64,000 bases of DNA from JALRBM01 sp964477195. Its GTDB lineage: Bacteria > Patescibacteriota > Saccharimonadia > Saccharimonadales > Saccharimonadaceae. Position numbers and translations under genes: made by a program. The DNA is taken from assembly GCA_964477195.1 (NCBI GenBank), contig CAYZCX010000003.1, forward strand, positions 34,750 through 98,749, given 5' to 3'. Positions within the stretch are counted from its first letter, which is position 1. Each line of letters begins with the position of its first letter. Below are positions 42,941 to 51,694 of this stretch, in pieces. The notes beneath the pieces are model-generated. The model did not search any database, was not told the origin of the DNA, and was given only the letters and a program-made list of their open reading frames with translations.

Positions 42941-44452
42941 ATGTTTCACGCGACAAAAGCATGGATCGATACTTATCTTGCAAAGATATCAATGTATCTT
43001 TTGATCACCCTGGCGTTGATTGTGCTCTTTGGTATCGCATTTGTTTATGCATTACTGGGCGTGATCGCTTTTCAGCCTGTCGATATCGTGATCTGTCTAG
43101 CGGTCTTTATGGGGGTAGCTTATGGTGCGAGTCATATGTTCGCGTATTTATTTGGTGTCTCGGCACAGCATAAATCGGCCTTCATTACAGGGGGTATTTT
43201 ATTTTGTCTATTTTCACCAGTTGCCACTCTATCTAATATATTGATCTATAGCCTCATTGCCGTTCTTGCTATCGCAACAAAATATCTCTTGGTGTGGCGC
43301 GGTCGTCATATATTCAATCCAGCTGCAGCATCGGCTGTCATCGCCTCGCTTATTGGAGTTCAGTTTGCTAGTTGGTGGATAGCAGACGCGATGTACGCGA
43401 TTCCTGTGGCATTGTGCGCACTGCTTATATTGTATAAAACCGAACGCTTACAATTTGCCGGTGTATTCTTCAGTGTTTATGCTATCACTATAGCTGTAGT
43501 GGCGGTCTTTGGCGGCCAGCCACCTCTTGAGAGTATTGTAGGGGCGTTTACGGGTTCATGGTGGCCACTCTTTTTTGCAGGGTTTATGCTGAGTGAACCG
43601 CTCACACTCCCTCCGAGACGATACCAACTCTTTATTGTCGCAACGATTGTTGCCGTTCTTATACCTCTTCATCTATCATTTGATCGTGTTGCTTTAACGC
43701 CCGAGATTGCACTGATCATCGGCAATATTGCTGCATTTATTATGGCTCATCGAGCAGGAATTAGTTTGGTTCTAACTCGCCGAACACAGTTCGAGGGTCG
43801 TCAAGAGCTTTTGGAATTCACTCCCCGGCGGCCGCTTCAGTTCGAGGCTGGTCAATATTTAGAAATGACACTTCCACACGGAAAGACTGATTTGCGCGGT
43901 GAACGCCGTATGTTCACTATAGCTTCTGCGCCGGAGGCAAAAACCGTAAAAATCGCGACACGGTACGCTGACAGATCGAGCGTTTTTAAAGAGGATCTCC
44001 GGCGGTTTAATATAGGTCATGTCATTTCGGCGACGGCTGTGCGCGGCGATTTTCTTCTTCCAAAAGACCCAACACGGAAGCTACTTTTTATAGCGGGGGG
44101 TATTGGTATTACGCCATTTCGCTCGTTCGTCGAATCACTACGTGAGCGAGGCGAGACGCGAGATGTCGTGCTGCTATATGCTGTTCGAAGTAAAAAAGAA
44201 GCGTTGTTTGGGGATGTATTTTTGCAAGATTTGACATGGCTGAAGACGATAATCATTGCACCCGATGGTGGGAGCCAAGGGACTGTTCAGGGCACAAGGA
44301 TTGATGCCGCACTCATACAGGATGAGGTCAAAGATATTAGCGAACGTGATGTCTATGTCTCAGGTCCGCCTCAAATGGTAGCATCGGTGAGTGCTATAGC
44401 CAAGGATCTCGGCGCACGACGCGTGAAACGAGATTCGTTTGCAGGATACTAG
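42941..44452 (+). CDS. NqrB/RnfD-like membrane domain fused to FNR flavoprotein domain
   Basis: 503 residues. Residues ~15-275 contain 9-10 transmembrane helices with RHIFNPAAASAVIASL, the signature around the flavin site of NqrB/RnfD subunits. Residues ~285-503 are a ferredoxin-NAD(P) reductase domain (RRMFTIASAP; LLFIAGGIGITPFRSFV; DVYVSGPPQMV). Normally these belong to separate subunits of Na+/H+-pumping NADH or ferredoxin oxidoreductases. A single polypeptide that takes electrons from NAD(P)H into the membrane is a reasonable inference. It lacks an iron-sulphur domain. It starts 5 bases after the Clp-like gene stop. Confidence 0.85.
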   Translation: MFHATKAWIDTYLAKISMYLLITLALIVLFGIAFVYALLGVIAFQPVDIVICLAVFMGVAYGASHMFAYLFGVSAQHKSAFITGGILFCLFSPVATLSNILIYSLIAVLAIATKYLLVWRGRHIFNPAAASAVIASLIGVQFASWWIADAMYAIPVALCALLILYKTERLQFAGVFFSVYAITIAVVAVFGGQPPLESIVGAFTGSWWPLFFAGFMLSEPLTLPPRRYQLFIVATIVAVLIPLHLSFDRVALTPEIALIIGNIAAFIMAHRAGISLVLTRRTQFEGRQELLEFTPRRPLQFEAGQYLEMTLPHGKTDLRGERRMFTIASAPEAKTVKIATRYADRSSVFKEDLRRFNIGHVISATAVRGDFLLPKDPTRKLLFIAGGIGITPFRSFVESLRERGETRDVVLLYAVRSKKEALFGDVFLQDLTWLKTIIIAPDGGSQGTVQGTRIDAALIQDEVKDISERDVYVSGPPQMVASVSAIAKDLGARRVKRDSFAGY

Positions 44453-44928
44453 AGAATTTCGATTTTACTGACTGCGATAAGTTCTTCGATATCGTAAATG
44501 GTATCTGTGGATTTTTCGATTTTTCCACTAACACGCACTTTCTTGTCTGTACCGGATAAGCCCGAAAGTTTGTTGTCGGTATCTCCTGAAACTCCGTAGT
44601 ATTTCCCGTCATCCGCCTTGATACCAACAGCGCATTCGAGGGTTTGGGGGCCATCTGAATTTTTGTGAGGAAGGCAAACCGCCGTCCCTTCCATTGTGAC
44701 GGTAGCTTCAGGATTAGTAAAATGTTTTCCGTCAGGAGTACTACATTTTTCAGAAGAAGACCCCATGAGGGCATTGCCTGCAGCGACACACTCGGCATAA
44801 CTACTGACCGACTTATTGCGTTGGATATACCAATAATATCCACCTGCGCCAACGGCAATCAGGAGTAAAATAACAACAAGAACAATAAAAAAAGTACGTT
44901 TTGAACGTGATGGTTGTTGCATAATCAT
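44449..44928 (-). CDS. Membrane-anchored extracytoplasmic protein, 159 aa
   Basis: Basic N-terminus (QQPSRSKR), one transmembrane helix (about 12-35), then an outside domain with cysteines and a pattern NALMGSSSEKCSTPDGKHFTNP and a C-terminal OB-like beta segment (KVRVSGKIEKSTDTIYDIEEL). The start is ATG 44928 because TATACT ends exactly 6 bases upstream. No family recognised. The stop overlaps that of the convergent NqrB-FNR gene by 4 bases. Confidence 0.65.
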   Translation of the reverse strand: MIMQQPSRSKRTFFIVLVVILLLIAVGAGGYYWYIQRNKSVSSYAECVAAGNALMGSSSEKCSTPDGKHFTNPEATVTMEGTAVCLPHKNSDGPQTLECAVGIKADDGKYYGVSGDTDNKLSGLSGTDKKVRVSGKIEKSTDTIYDIEELIAVSKIEIL

Positions 44929-44956
44929 GAGCTCAGTATAGCATAAGCACCAAGTC

Positions 44957-45427
44957 TTGCTTATACTTGGAAGTATGGCAAATATAAACAAACTAGCTGC
45001 CAGTGCAACGCTTCATTGTCTGACGGGATGTAGCATAGGAGAAGTCGGCGGGTTGATTTTGGGAACCGCGTGGAACTTGCACAATACCCTGACAATCGCT
45101 TTATCAATAGGCCTTGCTTTTCTGTTCGGATATGCACTTTCGCTCCTCCCAATTTTGAGATCGGGTGTATCATTTTGGAACGCAACGAAACTCGTACTTG
45201 CGGCCGATACGCTCTCGATCCTCACAATGGAAATAGTCGACACCCTTATCGTACTTGTGATACCTGGTGCAATGGATGCGGGATTGGCCGATCCATTATT
45301 CTGGATATCACTTGGCGTTGCGCTGGTGTGCGCATTTGCGGCTGCCTTTCCGGTAAATAGGTTTTTACTTCTTCGAGGCAAAGGCCATGCGCTTGTACAC
45401 GAATACCACCACGCGGGCCATCACTAG
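44957..45427 (+). CDS. DUF4396-like membrane protein
   Basis: 156 residues, four or five hydrophobic helices; CLTGCSIGEVGG in the first part and a His-rich end (HEYHHAGHH) are characteristic of DUF4396 proteins. The Cys and His residues suggest metal handling (inference). TATACT lies 7 bases before the ATG; divergent from the preceding membrane-anchored protein. Confidence 0.75.
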   Translation: MLILGSMANINKLAASATLHCLTGCSIGEVGGLILGTAWNLHNTLTIALSIGLAFLFGYALSLLPILRSGVSFWNATKLVLAADTLSILTMEIVDTLIVLVIPGAMDAGLADPLFWISLGVALVCAFAAAFPVNRFLLLRGKGHALVHEYHHAGHH

Positions 45428-45954
45428 CATTTACTGATATCGAGCTCAACAATAGGGTGAGCGACGACGGTTCCATATATCTTATGTGCTGCTGCGAGCG
45501 TCGAAAGACAGATGGGTTCCGTATCTCCCATTTTATAAATATAAAAAGCTTTTTCGGGTTGGTGAGCAGGAACGACCGAATGAGTATATCGTGTTTGACT
45601 ACGAATAGAGTGTCCGAGAGCGAGCGAAAAATCATTTTCTGTATCGCTGGTCAAAATACGTATTGGTTCGACGGTCGGATGGAATGCGAGTTTTCCGCTC
45701 GGGAGTTCTCTTCCTTGCATTAACGCCATGAAAGCGAGGCAGTCAATGATCGACGATCGTGACTGAAGTTTTTCTGTAGCGAGCAACGTCCGGTAAAGCT
45801 TTTCATGTAATGACTCATCGGTAAATACGATGGGTTCACCGTCTATTCGAATATCCTTTGGTTCACGCCAGGGAATACGGCCGTCATGAACGGCATTGTC
45901 ATGAGAGTCTCTTGTGTAGGGTCCGGAAGTTGTGAACTCTAGGGAGCGGGACAT
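45424..45954 (-). CDS. Hypothetical protein, 176 aa
   Basis: Soluble protein with a long polar N-terminus and a beta-rich second half. TATAAA lies 8 bases before the ATG, in keeping with the leaderless pattern. The stop overlaps the convergent DUF4396 gene. No recognised family. Confidence 0.6.
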   Translation of the reverse strand: MSRSLEFTTSGPYTRDSHDNAVHDGRIPWREPKDIRIDGEPIVFTDESLHEKLYRTLLATEKLQSRSSIIDCLAFMALMQGRELPSGKLAFHPTVEPIRILTSDTENDFSLALGHSIRSQTRYTHSVVPAHQPEKAFYIYKMGDTEPICLSTLAAAHKIYGTVVAHPIVELDISKC

Positions 45955-46028
45955 ATCGCTACTTTATAACAGACACGTCAGATCGGCAACTTTTTGAAAA
46001 GTTCAAAAACCTGTATTCTATGTAGTAT

Positions 46029-47384
46029 ATGGAACTATATACAAAAAAACGTGAACGCGTCATCGCCCAATACGCCGCAATACTCGAACAGCAAGGTTCG
46101 GTGAGATTACAGAAATCGGCATCTAATCTATTTCGTGAGCGAAAAGGAAAAGCACTGAAGCTTGATACACGAGATTTTAACCAAGTGATACAAGTCGATA
46201 CAAAAACTATGACTGCAGAAGTCGAAGGTATGACGCCATATCGGACAATTGTTGATGAAACGTTGAAATACGGAGTCCTTCCTGCTGTTGTGCCAGAGCT
46301 TGCAACGATAACTATTGGTGGAGCAGTCAGTGGCGGGGGAATTGAGGCCAATTCACTATATAATGGCCTGGTCCACGAAACGATTGTTGAAATGGAGGTT
46401 CTTCTTCCTACCGGCGATGTCGTGATTGCAACGCCAAAGAATAAGTATAAAGATTTGTTTTACGGCATGGCAAACTCATTTGGGACACTTGGATATATCT
46501 TGAAGTTGAAGGTGAAGTTGATCCCCACAAATCCCTATGTAAAGTTAAGACATATTCCATTTCGATCGATGGCCGAGTTCACGGCATTGGTTGAGGAAGT
46601 GGGAAGGACCAAGCGATACAAAGGCGAGCCGGTTGATTTTGTCGAAGGAAGCGGATTCGAAAAAAACAAGTTGTATGCCACACTGGGAAATTTTGTTGAA
46701 AAAGCACCCTTTCTGAGCAACTATACATATATGAAGTCGTATTTCAAATCTATTGGCGAAAAGCAGGAAGATTATCTGACAGTCCGCGACTTTATTTGGC
46801 GATGGGACAGTGACTGGTTCTGGTGTTCCAAGGCATTTTATATGAATCATACAATTCCTAGAGCGTTGTTTGGCAAATTTATGCTCCACTCGGAGAGCTA
46901 CTGGAAAGTACTCCGATTTGACCAAAAACATCATCTTGCAGACAACATTCGAAAACTTGCCGGTGAGGGAGACCCCCTAGAGACTATCATTCAGGATGTC
47001 CAAATTCCAATTGAAAAAGCTGAGGAGTTTTGGAAGTTTTTTACAAAGAATATCTCTATTCAACCCGTATGGTTTTGCCCAACACGCTCCAAGACTGCGG
47101 ATGATTTTCCCCTATATGAATTGAAACCAAATCAAATTTATATTAATTTTGGGTTTTGGGATCAAGTAAAGGCACGTCGTACCGATCCTTACTATTACAA
47201 CAAGTTAATCGAGGCGGAAGTAAGTCGGCTTGGTGGAAAGAAAGGTCTTTATTCTGAGGCGTTTTATACCAAAAAAGACTTCCGCAAAATATATAACGGT
47301 GAGAGATACGATCAATTGAAGGCGGCATACGATCCGCAAGGTCGGTTAAAAACCCTCTACCAGAAATGTGTCGAGCGAGCTTAG
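46029..47384 (+). CDS. FAD-binding (PCMH/DWARF1-type) oxidoreductase
   Basis: 451 residues. FAD-binding domain with TITIGGAVSGGGIEANSLYNGLVHETIVEMEVLLPTG, followed by a C-terminal domain ending DPQGRLKTLYQKCVE, as in sterol-reductase/DprE1-like flavoproteins. It sits end to end with a cyclopropane-fatty-acid-synthase homologue (1 base between stops). In actinobacteria a flavoprotein of this type (BfaA/TmsA) reduces the methylene fatty acid made by the CFA-like enzyme (BfaB/TmsB) to a 10-methyl branched acid. The pairing supports, but does not prove, that role. Confidence 0.8.
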   Translation: MELYTKKRERVIAQYAAILEQQGSVRLQKSASNLFRERKGKALKLDTRDFNQVIQVDTKTMTAEVEGMTPYRTIVDETLKYGVLPAVVPELATITIGGAVSGGGIEANSLYNGLVHETIVEMEVLLPTGDVVIATPKNKYKDLFYGMANSFGTLGYILKLKVKLIPTNPYVKLRHIPFRSMAEFTALVEEVGRTKRYKGEPVDFVEGSGFEKNKLYATLGNFVEKAPFLSNYTYMKSYFKSIGEKQEDYLTVRDFIWRWDSDWFWCSKAFYMNHTIPRALFGKFMLHSESYWKVLRFDQKHHLADNIRKLAGEGDPLETIIQDVQIPIEKAEEFWKFFTKNISIQPVWFCPTRSKTADDFPLYELKPNQIYINFGFWDQVKARRTDPYYYNKLIEAEVSRLGGKKGLYSEAFYTKKDFRKIYNGERYDQLKAAYDPQGRLKTLYQKCVERA

Positions 47385-47385
47385 T

Positions 47386-48564
47386 TTATTTTTTGTAAAG
47401 AAATTCGCGTGTCAGCGGAAGATCGTTTTTTAGTCCCTTTGTGAACACAAACTGTGACAAGTCGAACGTTCCGTAACTGAAGCTGTTGGAAGACCCCCGG
47501 AGGTAAAGTCGCCACATACGAATGAACTCTTCATCATAGCCAAGCTTTCGCACTTTTGGAAGATTTTTCTCGAAACGTTTTGTCCATTCATCGAGAGTTT
47601 TTGTGTAATGCATACGAAGACTTTCGTAATCAGTAATATGAAAATCGTATTCGGGCAGCAGATGCGTTACTTCGCGTACGCTTGGGACATAACCGCCAGG
47701 AAAGATGTACTTATCGATCCATGCTGGCATGTCCTCTTCGGTCTGCTGTGTAATCGAGTGGACCACGGCAATTCCTTGTGGCTTAAGTAGCGTGTCTATA
47801 GTCTCAAAAAACTGGCGATGATTCGTGCGTCCTACATGCTCAAGCATGCCAACACTGACAACTCGGTCGAATGTCTTGCCGAGACGTGGTGCATCCTGAT
47901 AGTTCATATGATAAAATGTCGTGAGCTTTTCGACACCTTCTTTTTTTGCACGTGCCTTGGCGTATTCATACTGTTCTTTACTCAGCGTGACACCAATACC
48001 TTTGGCGCCGTATTCCTTGGCTGCACGAATAACTAATCCGCCCCAGCCACAGCCGAGATCGATGAATTCTTGGCCCTTCGATAATTGCAATTTGTTGAGC
48101 ACATGATCAAGTTTCTGACGTTGTGCGGTATCAAGTGAATCATTCTTTTTACGAAAATAACCGCAGGTATATACCATTGCATCATCGAGCCACAATTCAT
48201 AAAAATCATTGCCCAGGTCATAGTGACTTTCTATTTGCTCTGCTTGTTTTTTTCGAATATTTCTTGCAAATTTATAGCCAGATTTCTTCCCGAATATTTT
48301 CTTGAAATCTCGTTCATTGAGATAAGCAAACTTAATCAATTCGTCGAGATTATCGGTGCTGACAGAGCCCTTCATAAATGCTTCGCCAAACCCTAGGTCG
48401 AATCGTTTTACGATATCCGCTATGACGCTATCATCGTGAATTGTAAGATTGAAAAGTGATTTACCTTTTCCGAATTTTTTTGTTGTTCCATCTGCGTAGG
48501 TGACCGATACGGGTCCGTGGTTTGCCCGGCTCAGTACTTGTTCAAAAATAGTTTTTGCTATCAT
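47386..48564 (-). CDS. Cyclopropane-fatty-acyl-phospholipid synthase family methyltransferase
   Basis: 392 residues. SAM-binding motif EFIDLGCGWGGLVIRAAKEYGAKGIGVTLS, upstream ESHYDLGNDFYELWLDDAMVYTCGYF, and GMLEHVG, all diagnostic of CFA synthases. It methylates (or cyclopropanates) unsaturated acyl chains in phospholipids. TATGCT lies 7 bases before the ATG. Convergent with the FAD oxidoreductase. Confidence 0.92.
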   Translation of the reverse strand: MIAKTIFEQVLSRANHGPVSVTYADGTTKKFGKGKSLFNLTIHDDSVIADIVKRFDLGFGEAFMKGSVSTDNLDELIKFAYLNERDFKKIFGKKSGYKFARNIRKKQAEQIESHYDLGNDFYELWLDDAMVYTCGYFRKKNDSLDTAQRQKLDHVLNKLQLSKGQEFIDLGCGWGGLVIRAAKEYGAKGIGVTLSKEQYEYAKARAKKEGVEKLTTFYHMNYQDAPRLGKTFDRVVSVGMLEHVGRTNHRQFFETIDTLLKPQGIAVVHSITQQTEEDMPAWIDKYIFPGGYVPSVREVTHLLPEYDFHITDYESLRMHYTKTLDEWTKRFEKNLPKVRKLGYDEEFIRMWRLYLRGSSNSFSYGTFDLSQFVFTKGLKNDLPLTREFLYKK

Positions 48565-48607
48565 ATATTAGAGCATATCACGAAGCAAACCGAGCGTCGA
48601 TAGAGCA

Positions 48608-49090
48608 TCAGCTCGCGAGACTTTGAGCGGCCTTCAAGAAGGTACTATCACGGCGCTGAATAAATAGTCCGTCGTAGTTATTTGGCGTATCATTTTCGAG
48701 TAAGGCTATGGCTGTTTTGATATCTTCACACCATATTACTACGAATCCCTCATCGAGCTCACTTTGCGTGAATTGAGGAGGTTGCTGCTCACTTTTTTGT
48801 CTTGCCAAAAAACAGTGTGATGTTTGTTTCAGACCCCATCTATCACGATATTCGATTACTTCACCGATCTCAGTGATCACCTCGGCTTCGCAACCGATTT
48901 CTTCGAGTAGTTCTCGCTCTAAGGCAAGCGCCATGTCCTCATCCTGTTCAACGCCACCGCCAGGTAATTTGTGATAGTTGTGAGTAGTAACGTGGAGTAA
49001 TGCTACTTCGTTTTTATCGTTTAGTACCACGGCGCGTGCGGCTTTATCGGGATAAATATCTGATTCGTGGATAGTGAGTACATGCTTCAT
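48608..49090 (-). CDS. NUDIX hydrolase
   Basis: 160 residues; NUDIX box LPGGGVEQDEDMALALERELLEEIGCEAE is complete, with the REXXEE glutamates. Substrate unknown. TACACT is 6 bases before the ATG. Confidence 0.88.
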   Translation of the reverse strand: MKHVLTIHESDIYPDKAARAVVLNDKNEVALLHVTTHNYHKLPGGGVEQDEDMALALERELLEEIGCEAEVITEIGEVIEYRDRWGLKQTSHCFLARQKSEQQPPQFTQSELDEGFVVIWCEDIKTAIALLENDTPNNYDGLFIQRRDSTFLKAAQSLAS

Positions 49091-49117
49091 AGTCTTAGTG
49101 TATCAATGGATGCGATT

Positions 49118-49669
49118 TTAAGCGTTGAAACCTTCGATTGTCGTGATCACTTTTTGGTAAGTTCCTGCGACATCACCTTTTACCGAATCGATCCGTGCGA
49201 CGCGCACTCGCTCGTCAGCTGCGAGAAATACATTATCGTACAGCTCCTCAAATTCGTCTCTATCGTCGACGGTGAGAGGCGGGGCACCTGGCTCTCCTCG
49301 CGTTCCTCGCTCAAAAACGCGGTCAAGAGCATCAGACTTATCGGTAGAAAGAAGTATTTCGATGAAGGGCACCGAGAACTTCTCGGCAATATTTTCGAGC
49401 GCATGAGCCTCGTCGATGTCTGTAAGAAGATGAGGGATGATGACGTCGTGCCCTGCGGCGAGATGGGTAGAGATCATGCTCAGGGCAAGATCAAATGCAA
49501 GATGTCGTGCTGGATCATAATTTTGTTTTTCGGACCATTGACCAAGGTTAGTGATGATATCATCCGTCTTCACGCAAAGTGCAAAAGGATGAGCTTGGAT
49601 ATACCTTTGGGCGATAGTGTCCTTCCCGATTCCAGCGGGTCCATTGAGATGAATAAGTTTTGGTGTCAT
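49118..49669 (-). CDS. P-loop kinase-like protein
   Basis: 183 residues with Walker A NGPAGIGKDTIAQRY and a DD pair in VKTDDII, typical of AAA_33/gluconate- or nucleotide-kinase-like enzymes. The rest contains a lid-like region (ERGTRGEPGAPP). TAAAAT lies 6 bases before the ATG. Substrate unknown; a small-molecule or nucleotide kinase is likely. Confidence 0.75.
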   Translation of the reverse strand: MTPKLIHLNGPAGIGKDTIAQRYIQAHPFALCVKTDDIITNLGQWSEKQNYDPARHLAFDLALSMISTHLAAGHDVIIPHLLTDIDEAHALENIAEKFSVPFIEILLSTDKSDALDRVFERGTRGEPGAPPLTVDDRDEFEELYDNVFLAADERVRVARIDSVKGDVAGTYQKVITTIEGFNA

Positions 49670-49681
49670 AAGATTATTTTA

Positions 49682-50308
49682 TCACGAGGACTTTGAATTG
49701 TTGACGGCCTCGAAAGTTTTGTGTAGCGTGTATCGTGTTCGTTTAAAAGTTAACTCACCACTTCGTCCCTCGGCGTTAAAGTAGGTACCAACGAGTTTTT
49801 TATCTGGCCGCTGTGTCAAACGAATGACGCCTTTGTGGGCGGTAGCCTCAAGATCATGACCAACTCGGGGCGTCGTTTCAAACATCACAAATAAAGTGCA
49901 TTCATCCCCCACTAGAATAAATGAACTAATGGTATGAGTGGTTTGCCAATTTTTATAATATGTCGTAACTTTGACACCCGAGAATGTTTGTTCGATCTCC
50001 ATAATGACACGTGACTTACGGGGTTTTCCGCTTGAGTCGGTAAATGAGGATAGTTGCTCGCCAAGCCATCTCCCGCGAACATCAGGCATAGAGACAATGC
50101 CAAGTAGTCGGAATAAAGACCAGTGCCATGCATGCTTTTCGAAGAAACTGTACAACAATGCATATGCGCCAAGCGGCGACAAAGTTTCAACCCAGAAAGG
50201 AACATTGGGAAAAAGAAGGGAAAACCCATATCCAACGCCAAAACTTATCGCAGGCAATAGAACGACGAAGAAGATAATATGACTTGTTTTATTTAAGTTT
50301 ATTCCCAT
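49682..50308 (-). CDS. Cap15-like 2TM beta-barrel effector (orphan)
   Basis: 208 residues from ATG 50308 (TATGAT ends 7 bases upstream; the longer frame to 50383 reads through the divergent promoter). Two transmembrane helices (about 7-32 and 36-55) are followed by a beta-rich domain: VRGRWLGEQLSSFTD, VIMEIEQTFSGVKVTTYY, SFILVGDECTLFVMFET and HKGVIRLTQRPDKKLVGTYFNAEGRSGELTFKR. This order and texture match the SMODS-associating 2TM beta-strand-rich effector (Cap15) of CBASS anti-phage systems, which binds cyclic dinucleotides and disrupts the inner membrane. No CD-NTase is seen nearby. Confidence 0.65.
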   Translation of the reverse strand: MGINLNKTSHIIFFVVLLPAISFGVGYGFSLLFPNVPFWVETLSPLGAYALLYSFFEKHAWHWSLFRLLGIVSMPDVRGRWLGEQLSSFTDSSGKPRKSRVIMEIEQTFSGVKVTTYYKNWQTTHTISSFILVGDECTLFVMFETTPRVGHDLEATAHKGVIRLTQRPDKKLVGTYFNAEGRSGELTFKRTRYTLHKTFEAVNNSKSS

Positions 50309-50356
50309 CTCCTCTATCATAACAAAAAAAGCTTCTGGTATAATTAAGATAAAGAT

Positions 50357-50890
50357 ATGGCAGCGACTCGTTTCAAGTCTCAATTATACAAAATTGGTCA
50401 ATGGACCATTCTTCGGCTACCAGAAAACGTGAGTGCAAAACTTCCATCACGAGGTCAGGTTGTCGTCAAAGGAGACATCAATGGTTTTCAATTTCGGGCT
50501 GTGCTTGAGCCAGACGGTAAATGGAGTCATTGGTTAAAAGTAGACAAGCCTATGCGTGACGCAGCGGGTATCAAGGCGGGAGATACCGTCACCGCTACAG
50601 TCGAATCAGTAAAAGAATGGCCAGAACCCGAGTTGCCAAAGGATTGGAAAGTTGCGTTAACTGCACACCCGCAAATAAACAATCTATGGATCAGCCTGAC
50701 GCCAATGGCTCGTTGGGAGTGGATTCGTTGGATACGCTCAACCAAAAATCCCGAAACACGCAAGCGACATATTGAGGTCTCTCTTTCGAAACTTAAGGCT
50801 GGGGAGCGACGACCATGTTGTTTCAATCGTGCAATGTGCACAGATCCCGATGTCTCAAAAAGTGGCGTCCTTCTCGACGCGACAGTGTAG
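50357..50890 (+). CDS. DUF1905 plus YdeI/OmdA-type protein
   Basis: 177 residues. N-terminal DUF1905 barrel (FKSQLYKIGQWTILRLPENVSAKLPSRGQVVVKGDINGFQFRA...GIKAGDTVTATVE) and a C-terminal helical segment (WEWIRWIRSTKNPETRKRHIEVSLSKLKAGERRPCCFN) of the bacteriocin-protection/YdeI-associated family. Molecular function unknown. TATAAT is 10 bases before the ATG. Divergent from the Cap15-like gene across a short shared promoter region. Confidence 0.82.
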   Translation: MAATRFKSQLYKIGQWTILRLPENVSAKLPSRGQVVVKGDINGFQFRAVLEPDGKWSHWLKVDKPMRDAAGIKAGDTVTATVESVKEWPEPELPKDWKVALTAHPQINNLWISLTPMARWEWIRWIRSTKNPETRKRHIEVSLSKLKAGERRPCCFNRAMCTDPDVSKSGVLLDATV

Positions 50891-51013
50891 GCTTTACTTA
50901 GTAAGCTAGGGCTGCAGCACGTGTGAAGTAACAATGTGTGTAAATTATTGAGATGTATTAATAACATCATGTTACGCCAACGTTTTCATGATATGTAGCC
51001 TATAAAGCCTTGG

Positions 51014-51595
51014 TTGGCAACACTTCGGCCCGATACTAGCGTAGAAAGATTTAAAGAGACTCCTCAAAGAGTCGCAGTCGAGCAAGGGGAAAGTTTTTCT
51101 GGTTTTGTTACGCATAGCAATGATCAGATTCATACGTTTACACGCACCCGCTATCCGCGGAAAAAGTACGGTATTCCTACAATTGAAGCCATTACTGCAT
51201 CGATACGTTTATTGGCTGAAAGACTCAGAGATATACAGATCGTTGACGAAACGGCACTGCGTAAGAATATCCTTCGAGTTGTCCTTGGTCTACTCGAAGG
51301 ATATGAAAAAGACTCGCCTATTCATACGATTGATGAGGTGCGCCGAGAGCTTGGAGACACGTCTTTACGGGCAATCAGTGCAAATGTTATTGTGGTGCGT
51401 CCGGATGGAACAGGCTCATGCGATGTTTATACCGAATCCTGCGCCGTTATAACTGGCTTGCCGGACGAAATAGAAGCGGTTTATGATTTGGCGGATAAGT
51501 TCAAGCAGCAGCGCTTTACCGTTGAAGATTTTAACAGGAAGTTGGCGTGGATAGTAGAAACTCCGCATTACACAAATCCAGATACTGAGTACTAG
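51014..51595 (+). CDS. Hypothetical protein, 193 aa
   Basis: Soluble protein with a central helical part (LRKNILRVVLGLLEGYEKDS) and a beta segment (ISANVIVVRPDGTGSCDVYTESCAVITG). It starts at TTG 51014: TATAAA ends 7 bases upstream, matching the leaderless spacing, and no ATG is available. Function unknown. Confidence 0.55.
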   Translation: MATLRPDTSVERFKETPQRVAVEQGESFSGFVTHSNDQIHTFTRTRYPRKKYGIPTIEAITASIRLLAERLRDIQIVDETALRKNILRVVLGLLEGYEKDSPIHTIDEVRRELGDTSLRAISANVIVVRPDGTGSCDVYTESCAVITGLPDEIEAVYDLADKFKQQRFTVEDFNRKLAWIVETPHYTNPDTEY

Positions 51596-51694
51596 TGGCA
51601 AGAGCGAGCTTACGCAGCAACGGATTTTTTTTCGTGAGCTCATATACAAAGTTTACGAAGCACGTAATTAATAGCAATAGAGATAACCAGAGCG

